A DNA stretch of 44,184 nucleotides, taken from positions 1 through 44,184 of the forward strand of contig NZ_LARW01000052.1 in NCBI RefSeq assembly GCF_000971055.1, read 5' to 3'. This DNA is from Sphingomonas sp. SRS2. GTDB taxonomy: Bacteria > Pseudomonadota > Alphaproteobacteria > Sphingomonadales > Sphingomonadaceae. Below the pieces are notes generated by a model that was not told the DNA's origin, did not search any database, and saw nothing but the letters and a program-made list of their open reading frames with translations. How positions within the stretch are numbered: position 1 is the stretch's first letter; every line of letters starts with the position of its first letter. A program made the position numbers and the translations under genes. Of the stretch, positions 9,261 to 17,265 are shown piece by piece.

Positions 9261-9818
9261 ATGTTGACGCTGCCGAACATTCTCACCCTGTCGCGCATCC
9301 TCGCGGTGCCCATCCTCGTCTTCCTGCTCTGGCCCGTGCCCGAGCCGAGCCGTTTCGATTATGCGATGGCGTTCAGCCTCTATGCGCTGATGGCGATAAC
9401 CGATTATTTCGACGGCTATCTAGCGCGCGCGCAGGGCACCGTGTCGAAACTCGGCGTCTTCCTCGATCCGATCGCCGACAAGATCATGATCGCGGCGGTG
9501 ATCCTGATGCTGGTCTTCACCCGCGACGTCTCGGGCTATGCGACGATCGCCGCGCTGATCATCCTGCTGCGCGAGATCGCGGTGTCGGGGCTGCGCGAAT
9601 TCCTCGCGGGCATTCAGGTGTCGCTGCCCGTAAGCCAACTCGCCAAGTGGAAGACGACCTTCCAGATCATCTCGCTCGGCGCGATCATCCTCGGCAATGC
9701 GCTGCCCGACTGGGGCTGGATCGAGCAGACCGGACTGTTCAGCCTGTGGGCGGCGGCGGTGCTGACGCTGGTCACCGGCTGGGACTATCTGCGCGTCGGC
9801 ATCCGGCACATGGACTGA
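9261..9818 (+). CDS. pgsA: CDP-diacylglycerol--glycerol-3-phosphate 3-phosphatidyltransferase
   Basis: Transfers the phosphatidyl group of CDP-diacylglycerol to glycerol 3-phosphate, the first committed step to phosphatidylglycerol, in the inner membrane. The 185-aa protein has about five hydrophobic segments, begins LTLPNILTLSRILAVPI as PgsA proteins do, and carries the CDP-alcohol phosphotransferase signature spread over TDYFDGYLAR and GVFLDPIADK (D-G-x2-A-R-x8-G-x3-D-x3-D). ATG start with a weak Shine-Dalgarno site. moaD begins 3 nt after the stop. Confidence 0.96.
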   Translation: MLTLPNILTLSRILAVPILVFLLWPVPEPSRFDYAMAFSLYALMAITDYFDGYLARAQGTVSKLGVFLDPIADKIMIAAVILMLVFTRDVSGYATIAALIILLREIAVSGLREFLAGIQVSLPVSQLAKWKTTFQIISLGAIILGNALPDWGWIEQTGLFSLWAAAVLTLVTGWDYLRVGIRHMD

Positions 9819-9821
9819 ACC

Positions 9822-10079
9822 GTGCCGATCGATATCCTCTATTTCGCCGGGATACGCGAGGCGATCGGCCTGAGCGCCGAGACGGTCACCCCACCCCCCG
9901 AGGTTGGAACCATCGCCGATCTGGTCGGCTGGCTTGCGTCGCGCGGCGCGGGCCATGCCGAGGCATTTGCCGATCGTGCCCGGGTCCGTGCCGCGATCGG
10001 CAGCGATTTCGCCGATCCCGATACCCCGATCGTCGGCGCGCGCGAGATCGCGCTGTTTCCGCCGGTGACGGGCGGATGA
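9822..10079 (+). CDS. moaD: molybdopterin synthase small subunit MoaD
   Basis: An 85-aa ubiquitin-fold sulfur carrier that supplies the dithiolene sulfurs of molybdopterin. It starts MPIDILYFAGIREAIG from a GTG and ends in the required Gly-Gly (PVTGG), which is adenylated and thiocarboxylated. Its stop overlaps the moaE start (ATGA), so the two subunits are translationally coupled. Confidence 0.95.
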   Translation: MPIDILYFAGIREAIGLSAETVTPPPEVGTIADLVGWLASRGAGHAEAFADRARVRAAIGSDFADPDTPIVGAREIALFPPVTGG

Positions 10080-10534
10080 GCGCCGACTTCCACATCCGGG
10101 TCGATACCGCCGACATCGACATCGGCGGCGAGCTTGCCCGGCTCGAAGCGCTGGGCGGCGGCGGAGTCGCCAGTTTCACCGGCGTGGTGCGCGGCGGCGG
10201 CGGGCTGACCGCACTCGAACTCGAACATCATCCCGGCATCACCCTCGCGATGATGACCAGCATCGCCGAACAGGCCGCCGCACGCTGGCCGCTGCTGGGC
10301 GTCACCGCGATCCACCGCCATGGCCGGCTCGTGCCCGGCGACCGGATTGTGCTGGTCGCCGCCGCCTCACCGCACCGCGCCGCCGCGCTGGAGGCGACGG
10401 CTTTTTTGATCGACTGGCTCAAAACCCGCGCTCCTTTCTGGAAGAAGGAGCATTTCGCGGACGGCGCCAGCCATTGGGTCGAGGCGCGCGCCGCCGATGA
10501 TGAGGCCGCCGCGCGCTGGAGCATGAAAGGATGA
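10076..10534 (+). CDS. moaE: molybdopterin synthase catalytic subunit MoaE
   Basis: The large subunit of molybdopterin synthase, which converts cyclic pyranopterin monophosphate to molybdopterin with MoaD thiocarboxylate. The 152 aa include the family segments ASFTGVVRGGG, LELEHHPGI, HRHGRLVPGD and the active-site region APFWKKEHF with its conserved lysines. The frame is open far upstream, but the ATG at 10076 that overlaps the moaD stop is the clear start. Its own stop overlaps the start of the ECF sigma factor by 4 nt. Confidence 0.96.
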   Translation: MSADFHIRVDTADIDIGGELARLEALGGGGVASFTGVVRGGGGLTALELEHHPGITLAMMTSIAEQAAARWPLLGVTAIHRHGRLVPGDRIVLVAAASPHRAAALEATAFLIDWLKTRAPFWKKEHFADGASHWVEARAADDEAAARWSMKG

Positions 10535-11064
10535 GCGTCGAAGAGCTTCCCGAGTTGCTGTTCGCGGTGGCCGACGGCGACCGTGCCGCCTTTGCGCGCT
10601 TCTACCAGCGGACATCGGCAAAACTTTTCGGCGTGGTCCTGCGTATCTTGCCCGAAAGGTCTTTGGCGGAAGACGCAATGCAGGATGCTTATGCGAAGAT
10701 CTGGCGCAACGCCGCGGGCTATGATGCCCGCCGGGGCAGCCCGATCACCTGGGCGGCGACGATCGCCCGTAACGTCGCGATCGACCTGCGCCGCCGTGAG
10801 CGGCCAGGCGGGCGCGTGCGCGACGACGATTTCGATTTTGACGCGATGGGCGATCCGGCGGCAGGGGCTTCGGCCGAGGACAGGGCGGCGCTGCGCGCCT
10901 GTCTCGACCGGCTCGATCCCGATCAGCGCGCACTGATCCTCGCCGCCTATCTCAATGGCGAGAGCCGCGAGGAACTGGCCGAAAGGCTCGGCCATCCCAC
11001 CGGCACGATCAAGAGCTGGCTGCACCGCGGCCTCGCCCGGCTGAAGGGCTGCCTCGATGGCTGA
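10531..11064 (+). CDS. ECF sigma-70 family RNA polymerase sigma factor
   Basis: A 177-aa extracytoplasmic-function sigma factor. Region 2 spans about residues 20-90 (FYQRTSAKLFGVVLRIL, AEDAMQDAYAKIWRNA), and region 4 about 120-175, with helix-turn-helix SREELAERLGHPTGTIKSWL. Together with the RskA-like partner encoded directly downstream it resembles the SigK/RskA class. Its start overlaps the moaE stop (ATGA) and its end overlaps the anti-sigma start by 8 nt. The regulon and inducing signal are unknown. Confidence 0.93.
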   Translation: MSVEELPELLFAVADGDRAAFARFYQRTSAKLFGVVLRILPERSLAEDAMQDAYAKIWRNAAGYDARRGSPITWAATIARNVAIDLRRRERPGGRVRDDDFDFDAMGDPAAGASAEDRAALRACLDRLDPDQRALILAAYLNGESREELAERLGHPTGTIKSWLHRGLARLKGCLDG

Positions 11065-11743
11065 CGACATCGACATGCTTGCCGGCGAATATGTGCTCGG
11101 CACGCTCGACGAGGCCGAACGCCGCGCCTTTCAGCGACGGTTGCTGACCGATCCGGCGGCGGTGGCGGCGGTCGCCACCTGGCAGCAGCGGCTATCCCCG
11201 CTCCTGCTCGCCGTGCCCGATGTCGCCGCGCCCGCGACGCTGTGGCCGGCAATCGAGGCTGGCAGCACCGCCGCCAACGATAATCGCGTCCGCCGCTGGC
11301 AGGTCGCGACCGCCGCCGCCGCGCTGGTCGCGCTGGTGACATCGGGGCTGGCGCTGCGCCCGCCGCCCAGGCCGGCGACGCAACCCGTCGCCGCGCAACA
11401 GCCGCTGTTCCAGTCAGTCGCGGCGCTCAGCGAAAGCGGCGGCGCGCCCGCCCTGCTCGTCACCTATGATCCGGGGACGAAGAAGATGCGCGTCACCCCT
11501 GTCAACGTCTCGCCACGCCCTGGGCACAGCATGGAATTGTGGGTGATCGCGGGCAAGGCCGCGCCGAAATCAATCGGCCTGATGCACGACGAAGGCGCGA
11601 CCGCCCTCGACCGGATGGCGCTCGACATGCGGCAGCAGATGACGATCGCGGTATCGGTCGAACCGAAAGGCGGCTCCCCGACCGGCCTGCCGACCGGACC
11701 GGTGATATATTCGGGGCAGATGATCACCCTGCCGACAAGCTGA
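11057..11743 (+). CDS. anti-sigma factor, RskA-like
   Basis: A 228-aa single-pass membrane protein. The N-terminal cytoplasmic region (1-70; DMLAGEYVLGTLDEAERRAF) matches the anti-sigma-K type. A transmembrane span lies at about 81-98 (WQVATAAAALVALVTSGL), and the periplasmic domain (about 115-226) has the RskA fold pattern HSMELWVIAGKAAPKSIGL. It lacks an obvious HxxxCxxC zinc motif. It should hold the overlapping ECF sigma factor inactive at the inner membrane until a periplasmic signal triggers release. Confidence 0.9.
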   Translation: MADDIDMLAGEYVLGTLDEAERRAFQRRLLTDPAAVAAVATWQQRLSPLLLAVPDVAAPATLWPAIEAGSTAANDNRVRRWQVATAAAALVALVTSGLALRPPPRPATQPVAAQQPLFQSVAALSESGGAPALLVTYDPGTKKMRVTPVNVSPRPGHSMELWVIAGKAAPKSIGLMHDEGATALDRMALDMRQQMTIAVSVEPKGGSPTGLPTGPVIYSGQMITLPTS

Positions 11744-11750
11744 CCGCGCG

Positions 11751-12491
11751 ATGCGGATCGCGGCGATCTCCGACATCCACGGCAATCTCGCCGCGCTCGA
11801 CGCGGTATTGGCCGATATCGCGGCGCGCGGCGTCGATCTGACGGTCAATCTCGGCGACATCCTGTCGGGGCCGCTCCAGCCGGCAGAGACCGCCGACCGG
11901 CTGATCGCGCTCGACCTGCCGACGATCCGGGGCAATCACGAACGGCAGTTGCTTACCCTGCCACCCGGGAAGATGGGTGCATCCGACGCCTTTGCCGCGC
12001 AGCGCCTGTCGGATGGACATCGCGCCTGGCTGGCGGCGCTGCCGATCGACATGCGGATCGCACCCGACGTGCTGTTGTGTCACGGCACCCCGGCGAGCGA
12101 CCTCGATTATTATCTCGACCATGTCGAAGAAACCGGTAGCCGCGCCGCCACGCCCGGGGAGATCGAGGCACGCAGCGGCGGCGAAACCGCGGCGTTGATC
12201 CTGTGCGGCCATACCCATGTACCGCGCGCCCATATCCGCGCGGGCGGCGGGCTGATCGTCAATCCGGGATCGGTCGGCCTGCCCGCTTATGAGGATGATC
12301 GCCCCTGGCCGCATGTCATGCAGGCGGGCAGCCCGCATGCCCGCTATGTGATCGCCGAGCGCGGCGTGGAGGGCCGCTGGACCGCCGAGCTGATCGCGAT
12401 CGACTATGACTGGGAGAGCGCCGCGCAGCTGTCCGAGGAACGCGGCCGGCCCGATTGGGCGGTGGCGCTGCGGACGGGACGGATGGGCTAG
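11751..12491 (+). CDS. metallophosphoesterase
   Basis: A 246-aa calcineurin-like phosphoesterase. All metal-binding motifs are visible: DIHGNLAALDAV (residues 8-19), GDILSGP, RGNHERQL, CHGTP and LCGHTHVPRA. The family includes YfcE/Ap4A-hydrolase-like and cyclic-nucleotide or phospholipid-directed enzymes; the substrate cannot be read from the sequence. It starts 8 nt after the anti-sigma gene and probably belongs to the same transcript. Confidence 0.9.
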   Translation: MRIAAISDIHGNLAALDAVLADIAARGVDLTVNLGDILSGPLQPAETADRLIALDLPTIRGNHERQLLTLPPGKMGASDAFAAQRLSDGHRAWLAALPIDMRIAPDVLLCHGTPASDLDYYLDHVEETGSRAATPGEIEARSGGETAALILCGHTHVPRAHIRAGGGLIVNPGSVGLPAYEDDRPWPHVMQAGSPHARYVIAERGVEGRWTAELIAIDYDWESAAQLSEERGRPDWAVALRTGRMG

Positions 12492-12499
12492 AAAGCAGC

Positions 12500-12577
12500 C
12501 GTCGCCCCGGCGGCCATAGTGGATGCGATACCGTCGCCGCAGGAGCCTCTGGCGGCCCGGCCTCCGCCGGGACGACG
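12500..12577. repeat. imperfect GC-rich inverted repeat
   Basis: Arms cgtcgccccggcgg (12500-12513) and ccgccgggacgacg (12564-12577), one mismatch, enclosing 50 nt with further GC-rich pairing. It lies between the convergent metallophosphoesterase gene and oxyR, and could act as a bidirectional terminator-like structure. Related to the palindrome at 16089-16116. Confidence 0.65.
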
Positions 12578-12588
12578 TTTCCGGCCCG

Positions 12589-13488
12589 CTATTCCGCCTC
12601 CCGCAGCGCATCCGCCAGCAGCTTGAACTCCTTTTCGCGCGGCGAGCCTTTGCGCCAGGCGAGCGCGATGCGGCGGGCGGGATGATCGGCGTCGAGCGGT
12701 CTGGCGACGACATGGGTGTTGTCGAGGATGCCCGCGTCGAGCGCCATCGCCGGGAGCAGCGTCACTCCAAGCCCATTGTCGACCATCTGCACCAGCGTAT
12801 GCAGCGATGTGCCGAGCATTGCCGCCTCGGCGCGTAGCTCGGGCCGGTTGCAGGCGGCGAGGACATGGTCCTTCAGACAATGGCCGTCCTCGAGCAGCAA
12901 CAGCCGTGATTCATCGATGTCATTGGCGGAAATACCACGCGCGGGACCCTCCATCTCGCCCTCCGGGAAAGCGATGAACAGCTTGTCGAGGAACAGATCG
13001 ACCGATTCGATATCGCCGCAATGATAGGGCAGCGCGAGCAGCACGCAGTCGAGATGGCCGCGATGAAGCGAGTCGCATGCCGCGCTGGTCGTCTCCTCGC
13101 GCAGATAGAGCTTGAGATCGGGCCAGGCCGCCCGCAGCTTGGGCAATATGCGCGGCAGCAGGAAAGGCGCGATCGTCGGGATGACCCCCATGCGCAGATC
13201 GCCCGACAGCGGCTTGCCCGCCGCACGGGCGAGATCGCCCAATTCCTCCGCCTCGCGCAGCACCCGCTGCGCCTTCTCGGCGATGCGCAGGCCGAGCGGG
13301 GTGAAGCGGACGACCCGGCGGGTTCGCTCGACCAGGGTGATGCCGATCAGCGACTCAAGCTCGCGCAGGCCCGCGGACAGCGTGGATTGGGTGACGAAAC
13401 AGGCTTCGGCGGCCCGTCCGAAATGGCCGTGATCCTTCAGCGCCACCAGGTATTGCAGTTGCTTCAGCGTCGGGAGATAGGTCGCCAT
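12589..13488 (-). CDS. oxyR: hydrogen peroxide-sensing LysR regulator OxyR
   Basis: A 299-aa LysR-type regulator. The winged helix-turn-helix occupies residues 1-60 (LKQLQYLVALKDHGHFGRAA, TQSTLSAGLRELE), and the effector domain about 92-295. The OxyR redox pair is present: Cys204 in LLEDGHCLKDH and Cys213 in VLAACNRPE, matching the E. coli Cys199/Cys208 context, where peroxide forms a disulfide that turns on transcription. It is divergent from ahpC across 106 nt, the usual arrangement for direct control. Confidence 0.95.
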   Translation of the reverse strand: MATYLPTLKQLQYLVALKDHGHFGRAAEACFVTQSTLSAGLRELESLIGITLVERTRRVVRFTPLGLRIAEKAQRVLREAEELGDLARAAGKPLSGDLRMGVIPTIAPFLLPRILPKLRAAWPDLKLYLREETTSAACDSLHRGHLDCVLLALPYHCGDIESVDLFLDKLFIAFPEGEMEGPARGISANDIDESRLLLLEDGHCLKDHVLAACNRPELRAEAAMLGTSLHTLVQMVDNGLGVTLLPAMALDAGILDNTHVVARPLDADHPARRIALAWRKGSPREKEFKLLADALREAE

Positions 13489-13503
13489 TCATCGCCTCAA
13501 TCG

Positions 13504-13523
13504 ATCATTACCGATGGAATAAT
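13504..13523. promoter_or_regulatory. candidate OxyR operator in oxyR-ahpC spacer
   Basis: A dyad atcatt (13504-13509) / aataat (13518-13523) with five of six positions symmetric, inside the AT-rich stretch between the divergent genes. A possible ahpC -10 element (ttatat, 13536-13541) lies 13 nt downstream with no good -35, as expected for an activator-dependent promoter. Placement is by eye only. Confidence 0.4.
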
Positions 13524-13594
13524 CAATTAGAACACTTATATCCAGCCTGCCAATAACAGCGTTCCAGATTCCCGCATCTCAAAGGAGACACACC

Positions 13595-14140
13595 ATGGCC
13601 CTTACCGTTGGCGACAAGTTCCCCGAATTCGTTCTTCCCGTTCAGCAGGGCGTAGCCGCGCTCCCGGGTGGCGAGACGATCGACACCGGCGATACGCAGG
13701 GCAAGTGGAAGGTCGTGTTCTTCTGGCCGAAGGATTTCACTTTCATCTGCCCGACCGAGATCATCGGCTATGGCGAGCTGCAGAAGGATTTCGCCGATCG
13801 TGACGCGGTGCTGATCGGCGCGTCGACCGATACCGATTTCGTCCACTTCGCATGGCGCAAGGCCGATGAGCGCCTTGCCAATTGCGATTTCCCGTGGATC
13901 GCCGACAACCAGAAGAAGCTCGCCAACGCACTGGGCATCGTCGATGCCGAGGCCGGCGTCGCTTATCGCGCGACCTATATCGTCGATCCGCACAATGTGA
14001 TCCAGCACGTCACGGTCAATGGCCTCAACCAGGGCCGCAACCCGGCCGAGGCGATCCGCGTGCTCGACGCGCTGCAGACCGACGAGCTGTGCCCGTGCAA
14101 CTGGAAGGCTGGCGAAGAAGTCCTCAAGCCCGCTGCCTGA
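13595..14140 (+). CDS. ahpC: alkyl hydroperoxide reductase AhpC (peroxiredoxin)
   Basis: A 181-aa typical 2-Cys peroxiredoxin that reduces H2O2, organic peroxides and peroxynitrite. The peroxidatic Cys52 sits in FTFICPTEI. The C-terminal DELCPCNWKAGEE carries Cys166 and Cys168, the CxC pattern of the mycobacterial-type AhpC that uses AhpD rather than AhpF as reductant, which agrees with the ahpD gene downstream. AAAGGAGAC precedes the ATG. It is divergent from oxyR. Confidence 0.96.
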   Translation: MALTVGDKFPEFVLPVQQGVAALPGGETIDTGDTQGKWKVVFFWPKDFTFICPTEIIGYGELQKDFADRDAVLIGASTDTDFVHFAWRKADERLANCDFPWIADNQKKLANALGIVDAEAGVAYRATYIVDPHNVIQHVTVNGLNQGRNPAEAIRVLDALQTDELCPCNWKAGEEVLKPAA

Positions 14141-14160
14141 TTCCCCTTTTCAGGTAGCCA

Positions 14161-14185
14161 GCCGGGCCGCTCCTCGCGGCCCGGC
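14161..14185 (+). repeat. 10-bp hairpin downstream of ahpC
   Basis: Perfect arms gccgggccgc (14161-14170) and gcggcccggc (14176-14185) around tcctc. It stands directly before the terminator hairpin, so the ahpC transcript would end in two tandem stems, likely stabilising its 3' end. Confidence 0.75.
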
Positions 14186-14190
14186 GATAT

Positions 14191-14228
14191 GGGCGCGGAG
14201 ATCTCTGACCTCCGCGCCCTTTTTCTTT
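14191..14228 (+). terminator. rho-independent terminator between ahpC and ahpD
   Basis: Stem gggcgcggag (14191-14200) / ctccgcgccc (14210-14219), 9-nt loop, followed by tttttcttt. It should end most ahpC transcripts, leaving ahpD to read-through or a promoter of its own. Confidence 0.85.
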
Positions 14229-14254
14229 CCCGACCAATGAACTGGAACCCTCTC

Positions 14255-14776
14255 ATGTCGCTCAAGGAATTCTCCGACGCGCTGCCGGACTACGCCAAGG
14301 ACATCCGCCTCAACCTCGGCTCGCTACTCGGCGACCAGACACTGGGTGACCAGCGTAAATATGGCCTGCTGCTGTCCTGTGCCCATGGCAGCGGCTACAA
14401 GCCGATCGTCGACGCAGCCGAGGCCGAATGCGTCCCGCATCTGAGCGAGGAAGCCGCGAACGCCGCCCGCGCCGCCGCCGCGGTGATGGCGATGAACAAT
14501 GTCTATTATCGCTTCGTCCACCTGTCCTCGAACAAGGAATATGGCCAGATGCCGGCCAAGCTGCGGATGAACGTCATCGGCTCGCCGGGCATCGAAAAGG
14601 TCGATTTCGAACTGTTCAGCCTCGCTGTGTCGGCGATGAACGGCTGCGGCCTGTGCATCGACAGCCATGAAAAAGTGCTGCGTCAGCACAATATCGGCAC
14701 CGACATCATCCAGTCGGCCGCCCGCGTCGGCGCTGTGATCAAGGCCGCCGCGACGGTCCACGCGACGGCTGTTTAA
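14255..14776 (+). CDS. ahpD: alkylhydroperoxidase AhpD
   Basis: A 173-aa all-helical carboxymuconolactone-decarboxylase-fold protein that reduces AhpC. The active site is complete: Cys131 and Cys134 in MNGCGLCIDSHEKVL with His138, plus the upstream Glu119 (DFELF) of the proton relay. The ATG at 14255 is chosen because it has GGAA at suitable spacing and the family N-terminus MSLKEFSDALPDYAKDI; longer in-frame starts would fall inside the terminator. AhpC and AhpD are probably needed at unequal amounts, which the intervening terminator would provide. Confidence 0.94.
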   Translation: MSLKEFSDALPDYAKDIRLNLGSLLGDQTLGDQRKYGLLLSCAHGSGYKPIVDAAEAECVPHLSEEAANAARAAAAVMAMNNVYYRFVHLSSNKEYGQMPAKLRMNVIGSPGIEKVDFELFSLAVSAMNGCGLCIDSHEKVLRQHNIGTDIIQSAARVGAVIKAAATVHATAV

Positions 14777-15018
14777 CGTCCGGGCTGCGGCCCGAACGGC
14801 GGAACCGGCCCACGCCCCCGTCCGATCTCCCAGCAGGTTTGCGCCGGCGGGAGGTGGATGGGAGTTGGGCCGATGCCGCCGCGCAGGGCATCGTCCAGCG
14901 CTAAAACAGGCGCTTAACAAGCTCTCCTTATCACGTACCGCTCAGGAACATCTTTGCAGGACTGAACTGCGGCACTATATTGCGCATTCGCGCTGGAGTG
15001 GGCCCAGAAGGAAGACCG

Positions 15019-15750
15019 ATGCTCGACGGACTGATTTCCTATCTCGACTCGATCAAGGCGCGCGATCCCGCGCCGCGGTCCCGCTGGGAGATTTTGCTCT
15101 ATCCGGGCGTGCTGGCCATAGGGCTGCATCGCATCGCGCACTGGCTGTTCCAGGCCGAACTTTATTTCCTCGCGCGCTTCATCAACCATTTCTCGCGGAT
15201 GATCACCGCGATCGATATCCATCCGGGCGCGCTGATAGGCCGCAACTTCTTCATCGATCATGGCTTTGTCGTGATCGGCGAAACCGCGGTGATCGGCCAT
15301 GACGTGACGATCTACCAAGGCGCGACACTGGGCGGCACCAACCCCACCAGTGGCCAGGGGGGCAAGCGCCACCCGACGATCGGCGACGGTGCCATCATCA
15401 GCCTGGGCGCGGCGATCCTCGGCCCTATCACAGTCGGTGCGCGGGCGCGGGTCGGCGCGAACGCCGTCGTGACCCGCGATGTCGCCGAAGGCCAGGTCGT
15501 GGTCGGCATCCCGGCCAAGCCGATGCTGGTCGACGCCAAGGAATATCAGCGCGGCTTCGTCCCCTATGGCACGCCGTGCAGCGAGCGCTTCGACCCGCAG
15601 ACCCAGCAGCTGGAAATCCTGCGCTGCGAACTGGAAACGCTGCGCGGACGGATCGGCTCGCTGATCGACGAGCGCGATGCCGCACTTGCCAAGATCCCTG
15701 CCAAGAATGTTGCCGGCGGTAAGATAGCAGAGGACCGCGAATCGGCCTGA
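15019..15750 (+). CDS. cysE: serine O-acetyltransferase (CysE/EpsC type)
   Basis: Acetylates L-serine with acetyl-CoA, the entry step of cysteine synthesis. The 243-aa protein has the short EpsC-type N-terminal helical region, then left-handed parallel beta-helix hexapeptide repeats (about residues 70-170; IDIHPGALIGRNFFIDHGF, GETAVIGHDVTIYQGATLGG). The catalytic His is in FFIDHGFVVIG. A C-terminal coiled-coil-like stretch (about 195-235) has many Glu, Leu and Arg residues. ATG at 15019 is preceded by AAGGAAG; an upstream in-frame TTG at 14980 is less likely. The DUF2794 gene shares one base with its stop. Confidence 0.94.
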   Translation: MLDGLISYLDSIKARDPAPRSRWEILLYPGVLAIGLHRIAHWLFQAELYFLARFINHFSRMITAIDIHPGALIGRNFFIDHGFVVIGETAVIGHDVTIYQGATLGGTNPTSGQGGKRHPTIGDGAIISLGAAILGPITVGARARVGANAVVTRDVAEGQVVVGIPAKPMLVDAKEYQRGFVPYGTPCSERFDPQTQQLEILRCELETLRGRIGSLIDERDAALAKIPAKNVAGGKIAEDRESA

Positions 15751-16085
15751 TGGGGACGGTCGCACCTTTCCCCGGCAAGCCGCTGCAGATCGGCTTCGAT
15801 CGCCTCGAACTGACCCGCATCCTCGATCTCTATGGACGGATGGTCGCCGCCGGGCTGTGGCGCGACTATGCGATCGACTTTGACCGCGACGCCGCCTCCT
15901 TCGCCGCCTTCCGCCGCACCGCCGAGCGGCCCGAATACCGGATCGAGAAACGCCCTGCACTGCGCAATCGGCAGGGCATGTGGGCGCTGATCGGCGAAGG
16001 CGGCGCTGTTCTCAAGCGTGGGGCCGAACTCGGCCCGGTGCTGGCCCCGCTCGAACGCCGGCTGATGAAGCTGGTGGACGAATAG
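15750..16085 (+). CDS. DUF2794 family protein
   Basis: A 111-aa soluble protein with the conserved alphaproteobacterial DUF2794 pattern: FDRLELTRILDLYGRMVAAG, WRDYAIDF, and the EKRPALRNRQGMWALIGE stretch. It has no known function. The start ATG overlaps the last base of the cysE stop (TGATG), so it is translationally coupled to serine acetyltransferase. Confidence 0.88.
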   Translation: MGTVAPFPGKPLQIGFDRLELTRILDLYGRMVAAGLWRDYAIDFDRDAASFAAFRRTAERPEYRIEKRPALRNRQGMWALIGEGGAVLKRGAELGPVLAPLERRLMKLVDE

Positions 16086-16088
16086 TCA

Positions 16089-16116
16089 CGTCGCCCCGGC
16101 GAAGGCCGGAGCGACG
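16089..16116. repeat. 12-bp imperfect palindrome
   Basis: Arms cgtcgccccggc (16089-16100) and gccggagcgacg (16105-16116), one mismatch, around gaag. It fills the 37-nt gap between the convergent DUF2794 gene and the membrane protein gene, so it may help terminate both. Confidence 0.7.
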
Positions 16117-16122
16117 ACCCGG

Positions 16123-17202
16123 CTACGCCAGCGCCACCCGATCGACCACCGGCAGCCGCCCGGCCACGTCGCCGGGCAGATAACCGACCACGAAGCGCCG
16201 CGCCACGGTCCAGAAGGCCGAGAGCAGGAGCAGCGCCGAGCCGATGATCAGCGCGGTGAGTCCGAAGGACAGGTCGACCACGCCGCTCGATTCGATCAGG
16301 CTCGACAGCGCGAAGAGGACATAGACCAGCGCCGAGACCATCAGCGCGCGGCGGTCGATCGCCAGCGCGACGACCCCCAGCGCGATATAGAGCAAGATCA
16401 CGATCGACGCCTGCGCGGGGGCCGCTGTACCTTCAAGCATGCCCATCATCGCGAAGATCGGATGGACCAGCATCGGCGCGGCGAGCAGATGCAGCCAGAA
16501 GGCCACGTCCGAACGGCGCGTGGTGCGCGTCCGGTCACTCATGTCCCACCACATCGCCAGCGCGAAAACCCCAACCCCCGCGATCAGCAGGAGCGGCAGG
16601 AGATGATCGCTGAGCGACGGTATCGCCGCCACGACCAACGACAGCGAAAGCCCCGCTACGGTCGCGGCGCCCGCCGCCACGGTGATGGGCACCCGGAAGC
16701 GCCGCCAATGCAGCCATACGCCGCCCGCGGTCAGCGCCGCCGCCAGCGCGAGGGTGAACGCGACCACCCGGCCTTCGCCCAATTCGGTTTCGGTGGCGTT
16801 GAACAGCACCGCAAACAGAGCGCCAAACCCGCCGAACAGCCCTGCGGCAAAGGCCAGCAGCAGCAATATGCTGGGCAACGCCATGCGCCGCTCGCGTGTG
16901 AAATATTCGGCCAGGCCCCAGGCGGCGGCGGCGACCGCGAAGCCGGAGACCGGCGCGGGTCCGTGCTCGGTCGCCAGGAAGCGGACGCCGTTGCCGAGCC
17001 AGCCCACCGCGACGAGCATCAGCACCGCCGCGATCGATACGAAGATGTCGTTGAAGCCGGTCAGCAGCCGGAAGCTTTCCTCGTCGACCGCGGGCACGGC
17101 GCGGACCGTGGCGACATGGCCGCGGAACGATGCCGCCGCCTCCGCGCTCAGGGCGCCGGCCTCGACCGCGCCATCGATATCGCTCTCGCTATACACGGAC
17201 AT
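16123..17202 (-). CDS. polytopic membrane protein, DUF2157-like
   Basis: A 359-aa protein with a 50-60-aa soluble N-terminus (SESDIDGAVEAGALSAEAAASF) and about ten to eleven hydrophobic segments covering the rest. The layout, a short helical cytoplasmic head before many membrane spans, is that of DUF2157/DUF4401 proteins, whose function is unknown to me. ATG at 17202 lies directly against GGGAG (zero spacing), while GTG at 17196 is 6 nt from it, so the real start may be two codons later. A 7-bp dyad (17230-17257) lies upstream. Confidence 0.7.
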   Translation of the reverse strand: MSVYSESDIDGAVEAGALSAEAAASFRGHVATVRAVPAVDEESFRLLTGFNDIFVSIAAVLMLVAVGWLGNGVRFLATEHGPAPVSGFAVAAAAWGLAEYFTRERRMALPSILLLLAFAAGLFGGFGALFAVLFNATETELGEGRVVAFTLALAAALTAGGVWLHWRRFRVPITVAAGAATVAGLSLSLVVAAIPSLSDHLLPLLLIAGVGVFALAMWWDMSDRTRTTRRSDVAFWLHLLAAPMLVHPIFAMMGMLEGTAAPAQASIVILLYIALGVVALAIDRRALMVSALVYVLFALSSLIESSGVVDLSFGLTALIIGSALLLLSAFWTVARRFVVGYLPGDVAGRLPVVDRVALA

Positions 17203-17229
17203 CTCCCATCATTCGGGGAGAAACTATCA

Positions 17230-17257
17230 CAACTGTGTTATCGGTACAATACAGTTG
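17230..17257. promoter_or_regulatory. dyad caactgt-N14-acagttg
   Basis: Perfect 7-bp arms (17230-17236 and 17251-17257) in the short AT-rich gap between the end of phoB and the start of the membrane protein gene. The position upstream of that gene suggests an operator or promoter region; no regulator can be named. Confidence 0.4.
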
Positions 17258-17265
17258 ATGTTCGT

